This document shows, in pieces, positions 37,301-49,400 of a stretch of 64,000 bases of DNA (its first letter is position 1; each line of letters begins with the position of its first letter). The DNA is from Cinclus cinclus. Its lineage: Eukaryota; Chordata; Aves; Passeriformes; Cinclidae. The DNA lies in contig NC_085056.1 in the NCBI RefSeq assembly GCF_963662255.1, positions 5,143,716-5,207,715 on the forward strand, in the 5' to 3' direction. The notes below the pieces were generated by a model. It had not been told where the DNA came from, made no database searches, and was given only the letters and a program-made list of their open reading frames with translations. The position numbers were made by a program, and so were the translations under genes.

Positions 37301-40281
37301 GAAATTTAGGGAGAGAATAAAAAATGTGGGACAATCACTGAGGTGAGGTGATAAACAAAATTGTTCCCTGTTGGCAAAGGTTCTGCAAAGGACCTTGCTT
37401 CTGTTGTGCTGGAGTTATACACAAAGACTTAAAGAAAACTCTGCTGTACACATAAGAACACAAGTTGTATTAATTATGCTGACTGATGTGAGGATGAGAA
37501 TTTGGGCCAGGTCCTAAAATGTAGACATTTTTTATTGACCACGTAAATCTTTGGATGTATTGCCACCTGGAAAAAAAATGTAAGTGCTCACCTGCTCACA
37601 GGAGTGCAGGTTTTGAACTGCAGTAAACTCAGGAAGCACTGGCTTACTGTCCTCCTTTTTCCAAACCCCAAAGAAAATAAAAATGGAAGTTTAAGAATCT
37701 CCAGCTTAACTCTATTACTGCTGTTTTCCTCTGTGGTTCTGCTCGTAACTAAGCTCAGTGTTGTTGTTTTGGTACCTGGTCAGGGTCTAAAGGACTTGCC
37801 CTTTGACAGGGCACATCTGTCACAAGTATTTTCAGAAATTCAGACTCTGCAGCCTGTGGTGCACCTTCCTATGGCTGGAGCTGTGCACGGCAGTTCCTTG
37901 GTAATTAATATAAATTAATTTAATGTGAGAAGAGGAGGGAGACAAATCCCTTTCCAGCAGCCCTTCTTTGGGCAGGATCATGTGTTACAGCAGCACACAC
38001 ACCACTGTGCACTGCCTTGTCCCATCTGTCCCCTTTCCCAGCAGGTCTTGGCTGTCTCTCACCTTCCCCATCACCCCAGGAGCAGCCTGGGGGGATGCAG
38101 GTGTCCCTCAACCCCGACAAGTGCAGATACAGGCAATTTCAGGTGTTGCACTGGAACCCGGGGACCTTGGCTGGTTTTGCTGTTTCAGGGCTTAATCACT
38201 GCACCCCTATGATCTGTTCTCTCCTTGGAATCCATGAGAAACCTCTTGGAGCAGGAGTCCCACATAGCTTGGATTTACCATGCAATTCTGGCTTGCTAAA
38301 TGGCTTAGAACAGCAATGTGCATCACTTTGCAAAAGTATAGTTAAAATTAACAATGCAGGATGCTGCCTAAGAATTGCAAATGCCAGACAGGGACTCAAG
38401 TGCAGCTTCTTATGCTACACAGAGGATTTCCGTGTGTTAGTGAGGTTACTCACATCATTAAACAGTTGCAGGAATGTTCTCTGTACTTTCACATAATCAG
38501 CTTTTATAATCTTAGTCCTGACCCCTGGAGCTCTGCTTTGAGTTCAGGTGGAAGCTCATGAAGGTGCTTTGTGACCCAATTGTGTGAAGTTCCAACTTCT
38601 CTGGGCTTAGTACAAGAAGTTACATGCAGCAAAATGGCCAAAAGGTGAAAACAAGTGAACTCATCTTATGTTGGATGATTTCTGTGTCTTGTAACCAGAG
38701 CCAGACTCAGAGGAGCCAAGGGCTCCAGGTGACCCAAGATCTCCAGGTGGTTTTAGAGTCAGGCTTTTCATAATGTGGGAGCTCACTGGTAGGTCAGAAG
38801 GGATCAAAGTGTTCTTTTCAGTGTAATTTTAGAGGCTTTTAGAGAAGCACTTCTAGTTACTATCTCTAACATACTACATGCCGGTACTCCTTTTGAAAGT
38901 ATGTCAGGCCAAACAGAATTGCTATGTGTCTTAATTAGAGGATGGAAATAACCAGCAACTCCATCTTCTCTGGAAATTTCTCATGCAGAACAAAGGGAAA
39001 TTATAACCTCATGTGCTTATTTTCCTGTCATTGCAAACTGCACAGCTTTTTTTTTTTTTTTTTTTGACACAGACATCACCAACTGGAGAGGGTCTGAGCA
39101 AAACAAGAGCTTCAGATAATTTTCCTTTATTCAAACTTGGAAAACTTGGTGCTATAAAATAAGACTGGAATTTTTTGTCTAATAATTCTAGGCATTGCTG
39201 CGAAACTTTGAATCTTCATAATGCAGTTTTTCTTTTATCAGCTATATACTTCTATAATGTTTCTGTTTTCCTTTTTATCTTGTTTTCCTAAAGGCTTGTT
39301 TATCACTCCTTTTAGTCTGCATATGTCTGTTGTATCCATTCCCCAGTGACTTCTATGTTGGGGCCTATTTCACAAAATGTGACAGATAACAGGGGTTTCA
39401 AGGTTCAGTGCTTTCAACTTTTGTGGAAAATGATGTGTGGGTACATTCAGCTCTCACCAGACCCAGGAGAATCCCTTCAGGAGCTCACATTTGAGACCCA
39501 GGGGAGGGTAGGAGGTAATCACTGTAAATTCCAGTGCTTGCAGGATGTCTTGACTAGAAATGGTCCTTTTGATCCTGTAATTTTCCAAAGCTTATTTTGT
39601 GAGAAAATTCTTTTTGGCCTAGAAAAAGAAATCAAATGGAAAACCAGACAGGTAAATTTTGAATCTTTTCCGCCCAATACTTTCCTTTACACTGTCATCA
39701 CCCAAAGCAGAGTTTGGTCTTGTAATTGCTGATCTTCCTGTGAGTCCCCTTTTATTCTTGTAAAACAGAAGGCAAGAGTGAGCTGTGGAATCAAGTCTGA
39801 GCTCCATCCTCAACATCTGGAAAAATTCAGCAGCAGATACTGTCATGGGGCCTTCTCCAACGCCCACGGAAAGGGAGTGTTTTCCCTGGGGTCCTCCTGG
39901 CCTTTCATAATGGGCATCTCTCAGGGTTTCAGTCTGACAAAACTCCCAGAGGCAAATACCTGTCCTCCTGGATCCAGAAAGTCAGGGATAAATAAACTTG
40001 GCACTATGAGTCTTGTCTTGAGGATGTGTCAATAATACCCACTTGTTCTTGAGTCTGTCAAATACACTGACAAATTAGGGTAAAGACATCTTCCCTTCTT
40101 TTTTAAAAGTCATCAAAATCCCCCTTTCTACTGTTCCCTCAGCTCCATCGTCATCATAATGTAACACAGCCTTGCTGGAGTCAAGCCTAGTCAGGATATG
40201 TTTGCTCTTGAAAAAAGTTTTTTGGATAAGAATTTGTCCTATTGCTAGAACAGAAGATCTGTTTTTATTCCCAGCCCTCAT
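34341..40281. other. non-coding DNA, nothing assigned
   Basis: About 6 kb with no recognisable gene. The longest frames (159 codons at 38017-38496 plus; 136 codons at 34339-34749 minus) have no domain and start in arbitrary context. A MIR-like scrap may exist at about 36135-36175 (GAAATGGGGAAACTGGGCTC). A T19 tract lies at 39047-39065. Confidence 0.5.
39047..39065. repeat. poly-T tract (T19)
   Basis: An uninterrupted run of 19 T. On the minus strand it would be an A tail, but the only AATAAA-type signal on that strand (near 39126) lies too far away for a normal tail, and no retrocopied gene is recognisable. Confidence 0.9.
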
Positions 40282-40350
40282 ATCAGTGTGTTTCTGTCAG
40301 GTAACTTCTCCTGCCTCAGTTTCCCAAGCTAGACAGTGCAGGCAGTGACA
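40282..40350 (+). mobile_element. possible MIR-like scrap
   Basis: Contains GGTAACTTCTCCTGCCTCAG followed by TTTCCC, like the 'gttacttaacctctctgtgcctcagtttcc' landmark of MIR. Nothing else of the element is clear, so this is a weak call. Confidence 0.3.
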
Positions 40351-40489
40351 TCTGCACATCTGAGCAACGTTACACTGCCAGAGGGACCTTTCTTATGCTC
40401 AAGAGTTGTACTTCCATCTCTGAGAACAGCTGGGTCCTCTTCCAATGAACCTTGAGCTCACTGGATAAAGATGCTCCCTCTGTAAGGAG

Positions 40490-40670
40490 GGGGAAGTATC
40501 ATTATTGACTAATAACTGTTATTGGCTCTAAACTACCAGCTTGACTTGCTAACATACATTCATAATGATGTGAGATTCCGCTGTAATGAATGGGATTGAT
40601 TATAAGAACAGGAAACATCATTGTTGATTAATATAATTAATAATTTTTTATTTATGTTGTATGTGGCAGG
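40490..40670. promoter_or_regulatory. weak candidate conserved non-coding element
   Basis: AT-rich and repeat-free, with TGATTATAAG, TTGATTAATATAATTAATAA and CATAATGATG cores. It precedes a return to ordinary composition at about 40680. Conservation is inferred. Confidence 0.3.
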
Positions 40671-40870
40671 GCCAGAATGGGAGGGGTATAAATGTTGGAC
40701 TCTTAGAAAGGCAAGATGGGATTTAGAATGAATACCTTGAAACAAAGGCAGCCCCCATGGTACCAGGGGTTCCCTTCACAGGTAGTGCAGCAGCTCAGCA
40801 GTGGTGACTGTCCCTATGATGTCTTCAAGTACGCATTAGGTATTACAGTGCCCTGCTTCAGGAATTTCTG

Positions 40871-40912
40871 CCCCCCCCCCCCTTTTTTTTTTTTGTGGCA
40901 ATTTTTTTTTTT
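40871..40912. repeat. C12-T12 block and second T tract
   Basis: Twelve C directly followed by twelve T, then GTGGCAA and another run of about ten T. This is a homopyrimidine block, similar in kind to the T/C block at 24567-24611. Run lengths are uncertain in such tracts. Confidence 0.9.
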
Positions 40913-41159
40913 CTGGTTTGCTGAGAAAGGGAAAACTTAATTCACATCCACTGCAGACAGCTTCTTCCTCTGCTTTTGACATTTAACCCTATGCTAAGGG
41001 GCCCAGAGCCTGCTAAATCTACAGCCACCACTGTTAGCACTAACACATCGTATCAAAATTCCTGACTTCTAGCAACCGGGGATTAAAGTGAAACAAAAGT
41101 TGGAGAGAATGAGTTTCTCACCATCTCTCTCTTTCCATTATATTCAAGCCACACTTCCT

Positions 41160-41400
41160 GTATCTGCTATAAATATTTAAAGCAGCAGTAGCCAGCGTTT
41201 AAAGATTGGGACGGAAGCAGAAATCCAGCCGTGTCTGCGCCTTCCTCTGCAGCCTGTGGCAGCTCCAGCACATCAGCCAGAGGTCATGTGCATTCTTAAT
41301 GAGGTCATCTACCCTCTGCTTACATGGGAGGCAATATGAAACTTCAGGGAGAGTTTTATTTGCTAACCATGGTTTATAGCCTTGGATGAGTTGGGGAAAG
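41160..41400. promoter_or_regulatory. candidate regulatory element with two AGGTCA half-sites
   Basis: A less AT-rich segment keeping several CpGs (AGCGTTT, GACGGAAG, AGCCGTG, TGCGCC) within about 60 bp in a CpG-poor region. Two directly repeated nuclear-receptor half-sites AGGTCA lie at 41281-41286 and 41302-41307, 15 bp apart. Such wide spacing is not a classic direct-repeat element, so receptor binding is only a possibility. Confidence 0.35.
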
Positions 41401-43539
41401 TTTTATAATAACATATGTCCAGGCCTAGCAGGCAATCGTGGTTATGTAAGAGGTTGTAATTAGTGAAAAGCCTGGAAAATATGTCTCTGTTTCTACAACT
41501 TCTATATAGTAAGTACTAATACAATTTTTCAATCTGCAAAATAATTTTATCTCCCTTTCAGATGCCTATTACTCATGGCTTTCAAAAATAAAAGAAAAAG
41601 AGATAGTACTACAGAGAGACAGAACTAAAATCTAAGGCCAAATTCTTAACAAATGCAAGTTTTTGATTGGAGTTTCCCACTAATGTTCCTGAACTGATTT
41701 ACTTTCCCTCCATTTTGGAACCAAGTGTCTCTCCTTCTTCTCTATCACATTAGCTCTTTCCTGAGATATTATTTTGGGTACAAGGATTTTGCTCAGGAAT
41801 TGAAGTCCATGACATCTCCTTTTGTCTCTCAACAGTCACTTTAGAGACAATGAGACTTTTAGTTATGTGTATAGCACTGGTTGAAAGTAGTCTGAGAGCC
41901 TGTCTTCCATGCACACTGAAGAAGAACCACAGACAACAGAGACAGCATCATTAGTGTTACCTTTGTTTATTTCTACTTGAAGTTTTGGTATTCATGCATT
42001 TGAATGTCTTTCACTGAAAAGTAGACAAATCTGTTTATTATTTTGCTTGCAACATTCAGTTTGAGCTCTGGCTCCATGGTATGTGAGGCATGAAATGGGA
42101 CTGGCTGCTCACGCCAAGAGACTGATAACAGCCCGGACTAACGTTCAGGTCTGTGGATCCATAGTCCAAATCCTTGTAGGAAAGACTTTTGGCATCACAC
42201 TTTTCATCCACACCACGTGCTTAAGGGGTTGATTTTTTTCCTTATGAGTGGGTCTGAGGTTTCCCTTGGGCCCTGGGAGGGCTCACTCTTGGACAGTGCA
42301 CAATTTAAGGTCTTAAAGACTGATCAACACAAAGTCTTGCTCTTGGAAGACTATATTGACTTTTATGGTGAACAAACTTGTTATTGTGGTTTTATTCTGG
42401 ATAAAGAGTCATCTGTAGTAACTCAATGCAGCCTGAGAGAGGCTCCTTAGGACTTTTGAAGATGACATTTGATTTTCAGCCAGAATAACAGATTTCTACC
42501 TAGACAACCTATAAGCTTTTTTTACTGCTAAAGCTCTCTTTTGGAAGAGATTATATCATAAATGAATTGAAGCATTTCCTGGGGCATTGAGTAACTTGTT
42601 TAAGAACCTGATTTTAACCCCCTGAGAGGTCAATGGGAATTTTTTATCTGACTTCAGGATGCTTAAACAAGGCATTTATTTTCTGTTCTTTAAAAACAAA
42701 ATCTTCCTGACTATTATTTGTATTATTATTCCTGCTTTCATTTCTACTGCCGAACTCCTCTCTGGAATTAGTCCTTTAATCTCCATGGTAAAAAAGAAAA
42801 GGGAAAAAAAAAAAAGTGCTGATAAGTGGAGAGTGGACAGCGGATACATCAGCCCTGTGATTACCCCACTATATTTGGAGATTGAAACTGAGAAGTTGCT
42901 GCCAATTGCAGCCAGTCCATGGGGACTGGTGAGTTCTGTCAATGGATGTTGTTTGATTGCTTTTTTTACCGGCGGCTGTCGCTATCTTTTTGGCCCTGCT
43001 AACACCCAGGTCGATAACTGAAAGGCTGTGTGGATGCAGAGATTTCCTCTGCTTCCCAGGTTGGTAGCAGAGGTTATGTGCTATAAATCACACGCCATTA
43101 TGTGATGAATCTGGATCATAATCTAAAAGAGACAAATATCTGGATTAATTATGGTGTGTTTATAGGAACTCTTCAAAAGAAAGGCTGTGAAATGATTCCT
43201 TGTAGGAAATAATTTGACCCTTAGTCCTCAGTTGTCTTTTTACAGGTGAATGTGAAGTAGTGTCACAGCTGGTCTACAGAGAAACCCACTGATCAGCCAA
43301 AGCTGGAGAATCTCTCTGATTTCAGAGAATTCATCTGAAGTGTTTCATGCCATCTAGATCTGAAGGTTTGGTTAGGCCACCTATAGATCCAGATCCATTT
43401 AATTCAAGTCAGGATTGGGAGCTTTCTTGAAGTTGAGGAATATTTCTGCACACGCATACAACTCCCCCAGCCCTCCAACACGCTGTGTGTGCAGTTCTGT
43501 GGACAAAGCTGATTGAATTAAACCTGGGTCCTTTCATGC
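41401..43539. other. non-coding DNA with a local CpG cluster
   Basis: No gene is assigned. A 120-codon frame (42659-43021, plus) has a hydrophobic start and a lysine-rich run encoded by an A-rich tract, with no known domain. A small cluster of CpGs lies at 42970-43013, and a seven-base dyad (CCAGTCC/GGACTGG) at 42912-42929. The part near 43085-43170 is AT-rich and repeat-free. Confidence 0.45.
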
Positions 43540-43700
43540 TGTCTGGTACCAGGAGTTAATGAACTGTTGCCTGCAATGTTTAGTGCTGTGTGTAATCAGT
43601 CACTAATTGTAGAAACAACTGATTTCAGGGAGTTCGTGGCAATTATGAAACGCTCGTAATGGCAGCAGTGTACTAAAACAAAATAAAAGACACACTCTTT
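43540..43700. promoter_or_regulatory. candidate conserved non-coding element
   Basis: Repeat-free stretch with GTAATCAGTCACTAATTGT and GGCAATTATGAAACGCTCGT. It keeps three CpGs in about 30 bp. Texture resembles a conserved regulatory element, and an A16 tract begins about 100 bp downstream (43800). Confidence 0.35.
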
Positions 43701-43799
43701 TCTCAAGCAAAACCAGTGAAGTGGCTGGGTTTTCAGGGAGAAAATTATAGTCTCTCCTCTGACACTCAGTAGAATAATCAAAAAGTAGTAATCTGCCTC

Positions 43800-43815
43800 A
43801 AAAAAAAAAAAAAAA
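43800..43815. repeat. poly-A tract (A16)
   Basis: An uninterrupted run of 16 A with no preceding polyadenylation signal at tail distance and no retrocopy in front of it. Confidence 0.9.
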
Positions 43816-44399
43816 GAAGTAGTGGTTCTTTTGCAAGTTATGTTAATCTAAAAGGTTTGGAGGCGATCTTGCTTTTAGTTTTGAAGGGATTTATGCTTTG
43901 AGCTCACCTGAAGGCATGTCAAAGTGTTAACCTGGCCCTGGGCACGGGTGTGGGGGAAGCAATGTGTTCATTTCCGTTCCGTTGTGAACAGATCGATAAA
44001 CAAACTGGAATGTCACTATAAATCTTAGAAAAATTGCCTGCTAAGAAAATGTGAACATTTTTATACAGTTCCTGCTTTCAGAAGATTGAGTAAAGGATAG
44101 CCCTGAAATATGCTAAGTGTGAATTCTAAGGTTAAATCAGCAACCCAGTCAGTGAAACAAGCTGGGCCTTCATCATGCACAATTAATATCAGTGTTGGAT
44201 CTCTCTGCCTTAGTGCTGTGCCACGGTGACAGCACCTCAGAAAAGGGGGTGGTGAGGCAGCACACACCACCTGAGCTCTGCTGGTGCCCTCTGTGCTTCT
44301 GCTTGATGCAGATTTATCACACTAGCAGGCTAAATCTCACTAAGCTACAGAGAGCTTTTAAGACAATTATACTGCAGTGTCACCTTTCTGCAAGAGTCA

Positions 44400-44500
44400 C
44401 ATCTCGCTAAGCAGCGGTGGAGGAGCGAGTGGGATAATTAATCTGCAGTCTTTGCCTTTCATTCGTAATGAATAACTTGCTTAAAAATGTAATGCTACTC
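44400..44500. promoter_or_regulatory. weak candidate conserved non-coding element
   Basis: Contains GATAATTAATCTGC and the perfect inverted repeat TTCATT-CGT-AATGAA (44458-44472). Several CpGs are kept (TCTCGC, AGCGG, GAGCGAG, TTCGTA) within about 65 bp. Conservation is inferred from texture. Confidence 0.35.
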
Positions 44501-46224
44501 CTAGGTGGCTTGTCTTCTTAATGTAAGCCCTTGGTATGTATATTTTTGATCTATATATTTTCCTATGGCTACAGGTAACTGCACCTGTGCCCACGGGGCT
44601 GGAGGAAGGCAAATGCAGGGCGGGCTGTGCACAGAATTTCCAGGCCCAGGACCATGGGTGATTTATGGGTGAGGTGCTGAAATTTTGCACAGACCAGAGA
44701 CCAGAGATATACAGGAAGTTGTAGCTCAGTGGGAAAAGCTTTGGCAAGAACTTTTTGTTTCCCTGTTCCCCACCAAAGTGGGCAAATGAGTGTGTGCTCA
44801 GCCCCAGCCTGGAGGAGATGTCATCTACAGTGTTAAACATAGTTTTCTGTCAGTGGAGATGTGGAGAAAAGGTACATTGATGGTCATGGTTAATGTAGCA
44901 CTGCTTTCTTGCCATTTGTTCACACATTCAAAGATATTTTTCCTCACTACCTGGGCTGTAAAATTGTCCTGTGAGGTAACAGGACTTCATTTTTTAGTGA
45001 ATGCTCACCAAAAGAGGAAATACTGTGTCAAATAAAAGGTATAGAGATCCCCACACAAGACAATGTGCTTCTGTTTCAATCAGCTATATCAGAATTACTT
45101 TGGGAGTTAAGTAATGCTGGATTAACAGGAGATAAGCTAAAACCACTTATCTGTTGGTGGATCTCTGTCAACCGGCTGATCCAGGGACTTGTATCTGTTG
45201 TTACAAAAATCAGTAAGAAAAAGGAAAGAGCTCCTAGGAGCTGAGAGTTCCTGTGCCTGTGCTGTTTGTACAGACCAGCTCTCCACATGACAGTTGACCT
45301 TCTGCTGGCAGGTCTGGTTTTGTTGTAATCTTTCAGAGGTTTTGGGGAAGAGCTCAGCTGCAGTAAGTGCCAGTGGAACTGTGGCAGTTTCTAGTAGCTG
45401 ATGGTCTGGGGTTCCCAGATTTTAGAGTGGACTGTTTCATATTAATTTTAACAATAGACTGTACTGGAGAACTTTTCCTCTGGTAGCAGTTACAGAAAGG
45501 AAGAGAGAAAAAGGAGAAAAGTATTTATATCCTTTAATTCAGCTTTTATGGCATCCTTACAGACAACATCAGAAACTGGGGCAAGAAATATATTAGGTAT
45601 ATCCTAATGTAGTTTTTAAAATAAAAAAAGAAAGGTTATTGAAGTCCCTCATTTTATTCCTTTTATTTTTTTTTTATTTCCTTGAAATTACAGCAGATCC
45701 TGATAATTTACAATATTGGCAACTTCAAGTGTAAATTAATGTTTTCAAGGCTGCATTTGTCCAAACCACCACTAATAATTTCTAGTGGACTTCCTGTGAA
45801 AATGTAATCACTAAAGAAATTTAAAAAAAAAAAAAAGTCTTCTTGGATCTATAGCATATAAAGCACAGTGTTTTTAACACACTAAAACCTCACTAAAACT
45901 GCTGGATTAGCTGGTGGCTGCTGAAAGCCCATCCAGGCTGGTAAGGGACCCAGAGCTGTGTGGGGTTACTGGGGGATGCTCTGCCTCTACTGGGATGGAG
46001 AGGCACGTGGCCTCGTGCATCGCACACCAGCAGGTGTGGAAATGCACTTGAAAGCCATTTTTCTTTTTTCCTGGGACTTTGTCTTGCTTCCCAGCGCTGT
46101 GGAGCAGGGATGAAGGGACTGGGGCCATGCCTTTGACGTGTGCGTGCATTTGCAGCTCAGCTGAGGTCAGAGCAGAAGAATGCTGCTGTAATTATGGCTG
46201 CAGGCAAGGGCTGAGCATAATGGG
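44501..46224. other. non-coding DNA, nothing recognised
   Basis: No gene or clear mobile element. An A14 tract lies at 45823-45836. Frames of up to 119 codons have no family features. Confidence 0.5.
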
Positions 46225-46460
46225 AATCGGGGTCTGGCTCAGCCAAAGATTTCCTGTATGATCCTGGTCAAGTCACTTAATTACTTTTGCCTCATTTCTC
46301 AGTTGTACAGTGTATATCCTAAGGCTTCGGTTACCTGCCTTGTCTATTTAAATCAAACTCCCTTTGAAGCCAGGACTGTACAATGAGACTGTACTGTTAA
46401 TTGGAGTCTCTGGGTGATAGTGTAATTGTGTGTAGTGTAATAACAACATTTCCCTGCAAT
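46225..46460 (+). mobile_element. MIR-like SINE fragment (degenerate)
   Basis: CTGTATGATCCTGGTCAAGT is followed by CACTTAATTACTTTTGCCTC and ATTTCTCAGTTGTACAGTG, matching the order of the MIR landmarks 'tgtgaccttgggcaagtcacttaa...cctcagtttcctcatctgtaaaatg'. The 3' part, to about 46460, is more worn. The orientation is the same as at 2470. Limits are approximate. Confidence 0.6.
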
Positions 46461-49400
46461 TTGCATCAGTTTTGCCATAGAATCAGCCCTCTGCAAAGCT
46501 CACAGTTTTACACTGCTCCTGTTGAACACCAGTGCACGAAACTTAATGCTGGCCCATTAAATGTGGGCTAATCTCACTCAGGAGGCTTACCACTGAGTGC
46601 ACTGAAGTTGAAGGCAGACTTCTCATTTATTGTTTTCTGGTGCTGGGATTTCCCCCAAATCCCTTCTTGCACTGGAGAAACGGAGTGAAAGGCCTGCCAC
46701 CATGTCCATGTGCAGTGTCCCTGCATCCCTGGGTGCAGATGCTGGTGTGGTCTGGTGTGGGAATGAGTTGCCAGCTGTTGCATGCAGGTTTTCAGGTGTA
46801 GGGTTTGTGGGCTTGAGCTCACATGTTGAGACTGAGTTTGCTATCTAAAGCTATGAGGTAAGAAGTTCATAAAAAGTTAAACCAACCCTAGTTTCTTCCC
46901 TGTAAAAGCAGTGTTGTTATGAAAGGCTTCTAGCAAAATATATATGTAAGCAAGTCAAGTTTCATTTGATTTTAAGAGAAACAAGCAGAACACAGAATTA
47001 ACTAACTAACCATGGCCATACAATTTTAGTGACATTTTGAGCAGCAGGATGATTTGGGATGAACTGTCCTGACAGAAATTGCTGTTTTGTAACTGTAAAT
47101 ATTGCTGAAATCCAAGCTTATGTAAATATTTCTAAATGGGAGGAACATAGACAACTTGTAATGCAGAGTTTAGGTTGATCATGATGGAGATTGGATCTGC
47201 TAGGGCAACTCAGCTGGCTGTGATGGGGTCCATGGTAATTGGGGCTGAAGTGAATGGTTAGCAAAGGATTGTTTTCATAATTTTGTGTGGTTCTGTGGTA
47301 AGGGAGAAACCCAACCCTGTGTAAAGGGCCTGCATGAATGCCACGGATCTCATATATCCCCCTTAAACCCCTCAGAATGGGGCTTAAATGGGGAATTCAT
47401 CAGAGAAATCAGTACATGGTCAAATGGTGTTTGTTTACCCCTGGAGTAGGCAGGAGAGAAAAATTAATTTGTAGTGCAAGAAGATGAAGTTGAGTGGGTT
47501 TTGCTGACTATCAGGATGAATTTGTCTGGGAACCTAAGTGAATAATAAGTGGACACAGATTAAAAAAGCTTACAATTTTTTATAGTTTTTGAGCAAAAGC
47601 TTCCTTTTTTTCCAACATTGGAAAGAAAAATTGTTCAGATTCAAAATTTCCTGGTTTTTTTTCTAAATGGGAATATGTAATCCATCAGAGGAGCCACAGA
47701 ATTTTAAAATATATTTAAATATATTTAAAATGTATATGTATATTTTTTCCTCACCTCAAGGGCAGGAGAATATTTTAATTATGGAAGAAAACTTGGAGAA
47801 TGAGGCAAGTTTTTGCCTGTTGTGAAGTGCCCCATCTCAGTCTGGTTGCACCTAACATCTTGTTTCTGCACCTGCTTAAATCAGCAGAGAAAACTCTTGA
47901 AATTTTTGAGGGTGGGTGAGCAGTTCAACTCTTTAAATAGTACATAAATAACCATTAAATGTGAAAAAGGTGGGATCTAGAGCTGCAGATGGTCTGCAGT
48001 TACCAGTCACCTATGGATTAGTCTATGTACATCCTTGCCACCTCACAGGAACATTTATAGTAAAGGTTTTTCCATTTGTTGTGTGCACACATGCAATATA
48101 TGTGTAGAAGCAGCTAAGAATTTGCCAGGTGTAACTTCTATTAATAGCAGGGGAGAATCTCCTGCTCCAGCACAGCCTCTGCTCTCTTTGGATAACAGAG
48201 CTGTGAGACACTCCCTAAAAATGGGCTAAATCATACCAAGCTGTGTGTTAATAACTGGAAATTTAAGTGATTGTGAGTGAATGATTCAGTAAAAGAGCTG
48301 TGTAGTCTTGTCTTCCCTCTTTATATGTGCATGGAAGCAGACATGCATCTAGGCAGTCTCATGGATTTAGTTGCAGTGGTGACTTCCTAAGATGAAGCTA
48401 CATGCAGAGGGAAAGAAGCAGATTTTTGTTACTCACTCTGAACTTTGGTTTATGAGGTTCCTGTCACAGGCAGTGATGGGAGGTCAGTGCCACCCGACAA
48501 TAAAGCAAAGTGCCTGCACAAGTCAGCCCATTAACTTTTTTTCAGCAGTTATGTTAAGTAGTGAAAGTATTCTCTGAATTTCAGACATGCCAACGTTGGT
48601 CCTGTTTATATCTGCATCATCTGAAAAGGTAGGGCCTGCCTGCTGTGGGGATGATACAGACACATGGCAGTTCTAAGTCCATAACACCCTGGCTTGACTG
48701 AACAAAGGGCTTTAATAAATGTGATGGGTTTTGGAGTCTGTAGCTGGAATTTTTCCTTCAGTTACACTAATACATGCAATAAATTAATGAATATAGGGAT
48801 TCCTTAATGCCAAGCAAGGAATTGCTCCTTCTTGTAGTCCACTGATGTTTGTAGCTGCTTTTGGTGTTTTTAGGAGTTTTCCTCTTGACTTCACTAGGGA
48901 CGGGATTTGTCCTGAGGAGAGCATTCCCACAAACAAAGGCAAGAGTAAGAGCATCTGAACTGATCTGTGTGTGCCTTGGATTTCCTCTCAGCACTGTTTG
49001 TATGTCCCAACAAGTAAAATAAGTGCCACTGATGCATTCATATCCTTTTCAATTTGTCTAACACAAAACAATAGTTTCCACTTCTTTTGTGTGATTTATG
49101 TTTCCTTAATGCACAACTGGTGCTTTGACATGCTGCACAAGAGAATTTGTTGGACACGGTAATGCTGATAGAAAAATGTTCTCTCTGTTTAGATGTCATG
49201 ACTATTTCCTTTTTCAAGTGAAAATTCTAGTGTCACATACAAATGTTACCTTTTCCCCTGATTATCTTGTGGAAAGCTAATAGTTTTGGAATAGATACAT
49301 ATTTTTAATGCAATGCTATGGTTCTGGTTTATAGAAAAATGGATCAATTACCAAGGCAGGCTTCAAAGAGGGAGAGTGCCCTAAGTTATAAATGGCTCAG

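Noticed and set aside
38017..38496. 159-codon plus-strand frame
   Set aside because: Start codon in an arbitrary context, a mix of Pro/Ser-rich and unrelated sequence, and no family resemblance.
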